From Phoronis ovalis (Eukaryota; Phoronida; Phoronidae), in contig JAOXYB010028511.1 of the NCBI GenBank assembly GCA_028565635.1, positions 1 through 31,359 of the forward strand: a stretch of 31,359 nucleotides of DNA, given 5' to 3'. Shown here piece by piece: positions 22,301 through 28,300 of the stretch. Numbering within the stretch: position 1 is the first letter of the stretch; every line of letters begins with the position of its first letter. The translations under genes and the position numbers were made by a program. The notes beneath the pieces were generated by a model. It was not told where the DNA came from and ran no database searches. It worked only from the letters and a program-made list of their open reading frames with translations.

Positions 22301-25300
22301 TGATGAACATGCAAATTGTTACATTGTTCCAGGGTTTTTCAGAGAAAAAATCTTTAAAATGGGTCCTTTTTGTGACAGAAAAACTTGAAAATGGATCAAT
22401 TTTTGAAAACCAAAATCACTAAAACTGGGGAGATATTTTCAGTTTGGGATGCACACCTCCGTCTTAAAATATGGTCAGTACCCCCCTCCCGGGTTATTCT
22501 TCATGATTTTTATTCCAGGTAGGTTATCCACAATTCAATTTCTGCAAAGTTGCAAAATATGGCTCTTAAACTGAAGGATGAGGTTTTCAACTTTTCAATA
22601 TTATTCTGTCCAAAAGATAGTAATTGTAACAAATTAGGCAACCCTTCAGTGGGCTCAAAAACAGACCTCTCCTCCCCGAGTTGAGTACTGTTACCTGCAC
22701 CATTAGACTAAAGCGATATCTCCATTAGCTAAAGCTAGTAGGAAGCTCTTATGACCACAATGTTATAGTATCTTCAGCATCTCAAGGCCAGCTAGGAAAA
22801 TCTTACCATTTGATAAAATAGAAAATTCAAAGTTGGAAGGGGACGGGACAGTCAAAATTTGTTCTTATTTGAAATTACACCCCCCTCAGTGAGAAAGAAG
22901 TACCTCACTGGTTATTAGGTAGTTGCATTTAATGTCTATAATTGTGGGAGTTGAATCTTCAGGGCACTTTATTATATTTGAGCATGGGGGTTAATAATCG
23001 TACTTTGCTAAGTAAACAAAACAGGGACTTGTTTAAAGTCGGTGTTTGATGATGATATATGACATGACATTCTTGCACATTCAAACAATTAAAAGCACGT
23101 AGCCCAATTCATTGAAAGATTGCCACTTTCTGAAAGCTTTTCCTGGGAAATTTTTTGAATACAATTTATCAACTAGAATTGCCTTTTAGCAAAGGCCAGG
23201 TTGCACAGAGAAATAGTTGGATATCCACACCTATTAGAATTATCCTAGAACCCATGGATGTTCAAATACCTCTGGATGACCTTTACCTCTTGTCGAAAGT
23301 TTCATGAAATTTTGAGATTTTGACTGTTTGACCTCTGAATGACCTTTTGGACCTCAAAGTCAGCTAAGATAACCTCCAAATGACCTGTTCATTTTTGAAC
23401 TTTTCATCAAATTTCTGGAAATTAATTTTTTTGACCTCAAAATGACCATACGACCCCTAGAGTACCTTTAAATGACCATCATTTTCGGAAGCTAAATGCA
23501 ATTATAAGAGTTTGACCTTTTGACCCCTGAATAACCTTTTGACCTATAAGGTCAGCTATAATGACATAGGGATGACATATGTCAAACTATATGACTGTAG
23601 CACCACTCTGTCTTGATTTATAGCATCTTGCTTATTAAAATTAGCCAAAAACATGCTAAAAAATAAAAAATCTGACATTTTGACCCTTGAAAGACCTCAA
23701 AAATCATCAAGGTGACCTTTAGGTCACCAGATATCTTCATTTTTGAACGTTTTAAAGACATTTTTGAAATTTTGACCTACTGACCTCAAATTGACCCCTG
23801 ACCTAATTTTTGGTATGTCCCCTTCCCTACTAAGTCCACACCTTAAGTTTGACACCCATAGCTCAAAGTGTCTCCAAGATATAGACGTTTGAAAATTGGA
23901 AGAAAAAAAAGAAAAGATACAATCTCAATAGATTGCACTTGCAACCTAACTATAGTTTACAGTTCTCCATTAAATAGTGTATACATGTTCCAGGGACATG
24001 ATATTATTTATATAAATCCCAAACATGGATAGATAAAATGTTGATAACTAATACAAGGTTGATGTACTAAAGTTCATTGATGCTCTGAACAAGTACAAGT
24101 TTTTTGTGGAGAACACTGTTTTAGTCTTCTTTTCAAAAAAGTCAGAGCTACTGAACCTATTTATAAAATTTAAAGTACATATAAAAAAACATCCTTTTAC
24201 ATAACATGGATGAAATATATGTAATTACAGAAATTATTTTTTTATTAAAAATTCACATACAGTAAAAATATAAGATTTTGGTAATTAAATGTAAGAAGTT
24301 TATAGTGTAAAAATGTTTATTATTTTATTAACTTGGTAATAGGACCTACATAAAATATCTTGTTTATAACCTTTCTTAGTCTTATACATCATGGGACATT
24401 GAGAGAAAATGTTACAGGGGATATATATATATTGTTTCAGATTCACAGAGAGTTCAGAAAGAATTTTTGGTCAGTCTATTTATTTTGTTGTAACATAAAA
24501 TCATTTTACTCACAAAATATACTATTTGTCATTTTAAGCATAAGGAATACAAGAGGCCCAGTCAAAAACTTTTTATTTTTAGAATGCTACATTCCACAAA
24601 TCTAACATTTGGTTTGGTACCCAATGATTGTGTGAAGAATTTTGATTGTTTTTATTCTTCAAAAATGTTAAAAATGACAAAAACATGGACTGCTGCTTAT
24701 TTTTTTGTGTATTGCTCCCTATGTATTTGGAAAAAATGGATTAAGCTTCCCACTGTTGGATTGGATAAACCTGCACACTGATTAAAAAAAATCTAATCTG
24801 TCTTAAAATATGGTCAGTACCCCCTGGATAAAAATACAAAGTTCTTAATAATTTTGTAGCAGTCCATTTCCTACAAAATGTGGCTCTATCATGTCAAAAT
24901 AACTTTTTTATCAACTTGGCATTTAGCATGCCTTATTAGCATATATATTTAGCAAACTACTTGCAAATAGGGTGTTGTAAGTCAGCAGAAGGGTATATAT
25001 TTTTAAGCCATCTACTGTAGTTTAGGTGGCAAAAAATGCCAATACACTTTTATAGAACAATAAGATTTCCCAAAGGTCACATTTTAAACCAGCAGGTCTT
25101 GCAAAGGCATGCCTTTTTGGCAAGCTCTATGTGCACTTGGGGATGTTTCCGAATCCCATGTTTGTGCATGTGGCCATGCCTAGGTACGTGTTACCCAAAA
25201 CAAGCAATCTAAATAACAAGTAGAACTCTTATTTGAATCAAGTATTATAATTTGCATACAATGTGTGAAAAATGTTAACTTGATACAAACAGCAGAAGCC

Positions 25301-28300
25301 AATTCACAATTAAATAATATTATAATGTGAGCTTGCAGCTAGCTATGACCTTTTCCCGTGTTTCACTCCCAGGGTTGCTTATCCATCACAGGTTACTGCT
25401 TTTAAAATAATTTGTACTAAGCAGAGATCAAATATCTTTAACAATTAAGCAATCCAGATATGGGGTCAATAACATCAATGTAATGTTAACATTATGCTGT
25501 TACAGGAATAAAGATTTAGTAAATATGTTTTTTAATATTATTTATGTTCCAAGTAATATTGTGTACAGGTAAATATTTTGTATTGTTTTTTTGAGTCATT
25601 GAACCTTAATGTGAGAGTTCAATTTTTTTGTTAAAATAAACAAGGTATGAAAGCAAGAGGAACAGTTACTCATTTGTTTATAACATAACATTTCCTGTTC
25701 ATTTACTTTGGCCAGGAAAACACATAAAACAGCACTTAAAAAACTAGCTGGAGTCAATTAATCAAAGTAACAAACATCATATGACTTGAGCCCAGCTGAT
25801 GACCTATATAAAACAGCTGATAGGCCAAACCACAGAAAATATTAGCTTTTATGTTTCTTTTATAACAGGGTACCTTTCATTTCATATTTGTTTGCTTTAT
25901 AAATAAAAATATTTACTGTTGTTTTTTTAACGCAAATATCATAACACGATTTTACAAGTTAAGGCAAAGTTGTGATGTTTAAATTACTTTTGGGCATGTT
26001 GGAAATGAGTCATAAATAAAATATAATGTAACCTTTTGGGCATGCGCTGGTGATCTCATATAACCAGCTGACTAAAGACTCATTTGAGCTATTTCACATT
26101 TCAGCTGACATAACACATTTATTTTGAAACAGGTAAACTCTCAAATACAAGCCTTGGTAATCTTTTGCGAACATGTAAATGAGGGAAGGTGACAGCCAGG
26201 TGTGCCTAGTTTGGGTATACTTATATAAAGGGTATAAAATAGATCAAAACTAAAATTTTGGTGCTGAAAATAATAAAGGGTGTGTTTTTACTATCTGGTT
26301 CCAGAAACGAAAGAGCATAATATTTCAGGTCTTCATTTATTTTGATTAAAATATACCCAAAAAATGTGATTGTTCCAATCAGTTTCATCATCTTGAATAC
26401 AGGATAAAAATGTACCAAGGGTACAAATTTTGAGCTCACAGGTTTCAAAAAGAGGCTTTTCTTACCTTTGAAACAGTCATTGGTAACAATTATTCTTACT
26501 TTCACCTCTGATAAGTAAACAAATGGGAGGTGGTGATATTGGATTCGCACTGACACAAGAACAAACAGAAGTACAAGTTCATGTCTGGGACAGTGGCTTA
26601 ACATCAGTTTGTTAAGCAAGCAAAATATTTATTTTATGTGATTAACAAATATTGAATCAGTCTGTAGAGACTGCTGCTGGCCATTATTAATTTAAAGTAT
26701 AATTTAATAATTTCATAGTTTAAAGAAGTAAGTTACGTAAGTTTTGTAATCTAATGATACCTGGTCCTGCACAAACTTGTCAAAAGAGATAGTTTGACAT
26801 TTCATGTCTTATCTGCAAAGTGATACATTATATCTGTTACTCTGTCATTTCTGATTATTAAAATGTATTATCAAATTGACATACCTAAGAGTAGAAAATC
26901 TTCTTCATATTAAATGCATTATTTAATGTAAATATAAAATATATTTAATATTTATTGATATTTTATTTACATTTAGATGTTATGTTCAGATTTAAAAATT
27001 AATTTATAATCATAATGTCTCTTTTCTTAGAATAGTTTCTGTGTCAAACATGAATTCACTGGCAAAGGATAATTCTTAGAAACCTTTCAGGAGTTAACCC
27101 AAAAATTCATCAATTCAATTACTCAAAAAATTTAACATTTCTAAGAATTCTTGCCTTCATAAAAAAAATTGACTACAATATTAAAAACTTTAATGGGAGA
27201 TCCCAAAGCATCAAAGCAATTTGTTGGAGACAAATTTGATTTAAGAAAATATTTTTAAAAGGACAATGTGTATATGTATTTTGTATCAACACAATTAGTC
27301 AAAGCCTGCATGAATAATTCACCAGTATTGTTGTACTGGGCTCAATTTATATGGCACTCAGTCTGTTTATACTGCATACAAAATCTTCTTTATTATTTAT
27401 TCTGCAAGACATATACTCCTTCTAAAGTACATCCTCTAAAATGAATAATGTGAATATACTTTAAGCCACAAAATATATCAAGTATATGCACAGATAAGAA
27501 TGGACCCCTGGTATGCCGTTGAATCAGATATCAGAAGTATTTGGTTGCAAACAAGTGCTTAAAAGTAAGATTGCCATAACCCTTGTGACACTTGCGGTTA
27601 TATCGGAGGTAACAGAAAACAAAAAAAAAACAATATTTTCTTTCAGTTTTTTTAGTTTAAGACTTACCCAAGGCAGCCTTAAAAAAGGTTTTAGCAGAAT
27701 CGTTATAGCAGCATGTATATTACTGCACGGCATTTTAGTATGAGATCTTGGAAACTTTTTGAAGAGTGAATTTTGATTTACTCATACTGCCTTACTGGCA
27801 TGCAGAAATTACCCAGTAAGTTATAAAAGCATAATGAACACTACAGCATACCAGCATGGCATACATGTAGTATACATGGCGACTGTCTATAAGTATTAAT
27901 TTGTTATATCAGGCTCATGTAAACCATTGCAGGAACTATTTTAACACCTCCTGTGTATTACTACTGCTCTCTTCTTTTTCTCCTGTTTTTGAATGTGTGG
28001 TATATTAATTTTAGTCATTTTCTTATATGAACATGTTGCTACAAGTACAAAACCCTGATATTATTATAATGATACAAAAAATTTGTACTAGGTTTTTTAC
28101 CTCTGTTTATAATGGTTTACAGTTACCTAACCTTTGTTATGGTAGGTGCAATAACCAGGCAGGTTGCATGGTACACACATGAACACAGTATAACATAAAT
28201 ATCATGTTTCAAAATGTGGGTGTTTTTGAAAGCAAAATTTTCAAGCTTTCACTTTAGTCAGATTTAACTACGGTATTAACATTTAAAATGTAAAAAAATG

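Noticed and set aside
26221-26619. 132-codon open frame on the - strand, the longest in the intron, with a GTAAG donor inside it (near 26467) that would also end in a phase-1 G
   Set aside because: The product is hydrophobic low-complexity sequence with no family motif, no promoter-like context was found, and donor-like sites are common in 20 kb. I do not count it as a fourth first exon, though RNA data could overturn this.
27513-27743. Overlapping open frames on both strands near 27.5-27.7 kb, one with a GTAAGT donor
   Set aside because: The donor on the - strand is phase 0 in the open frame and so cannot join the HNF4 acceptor. Neither product resembles a known protein.
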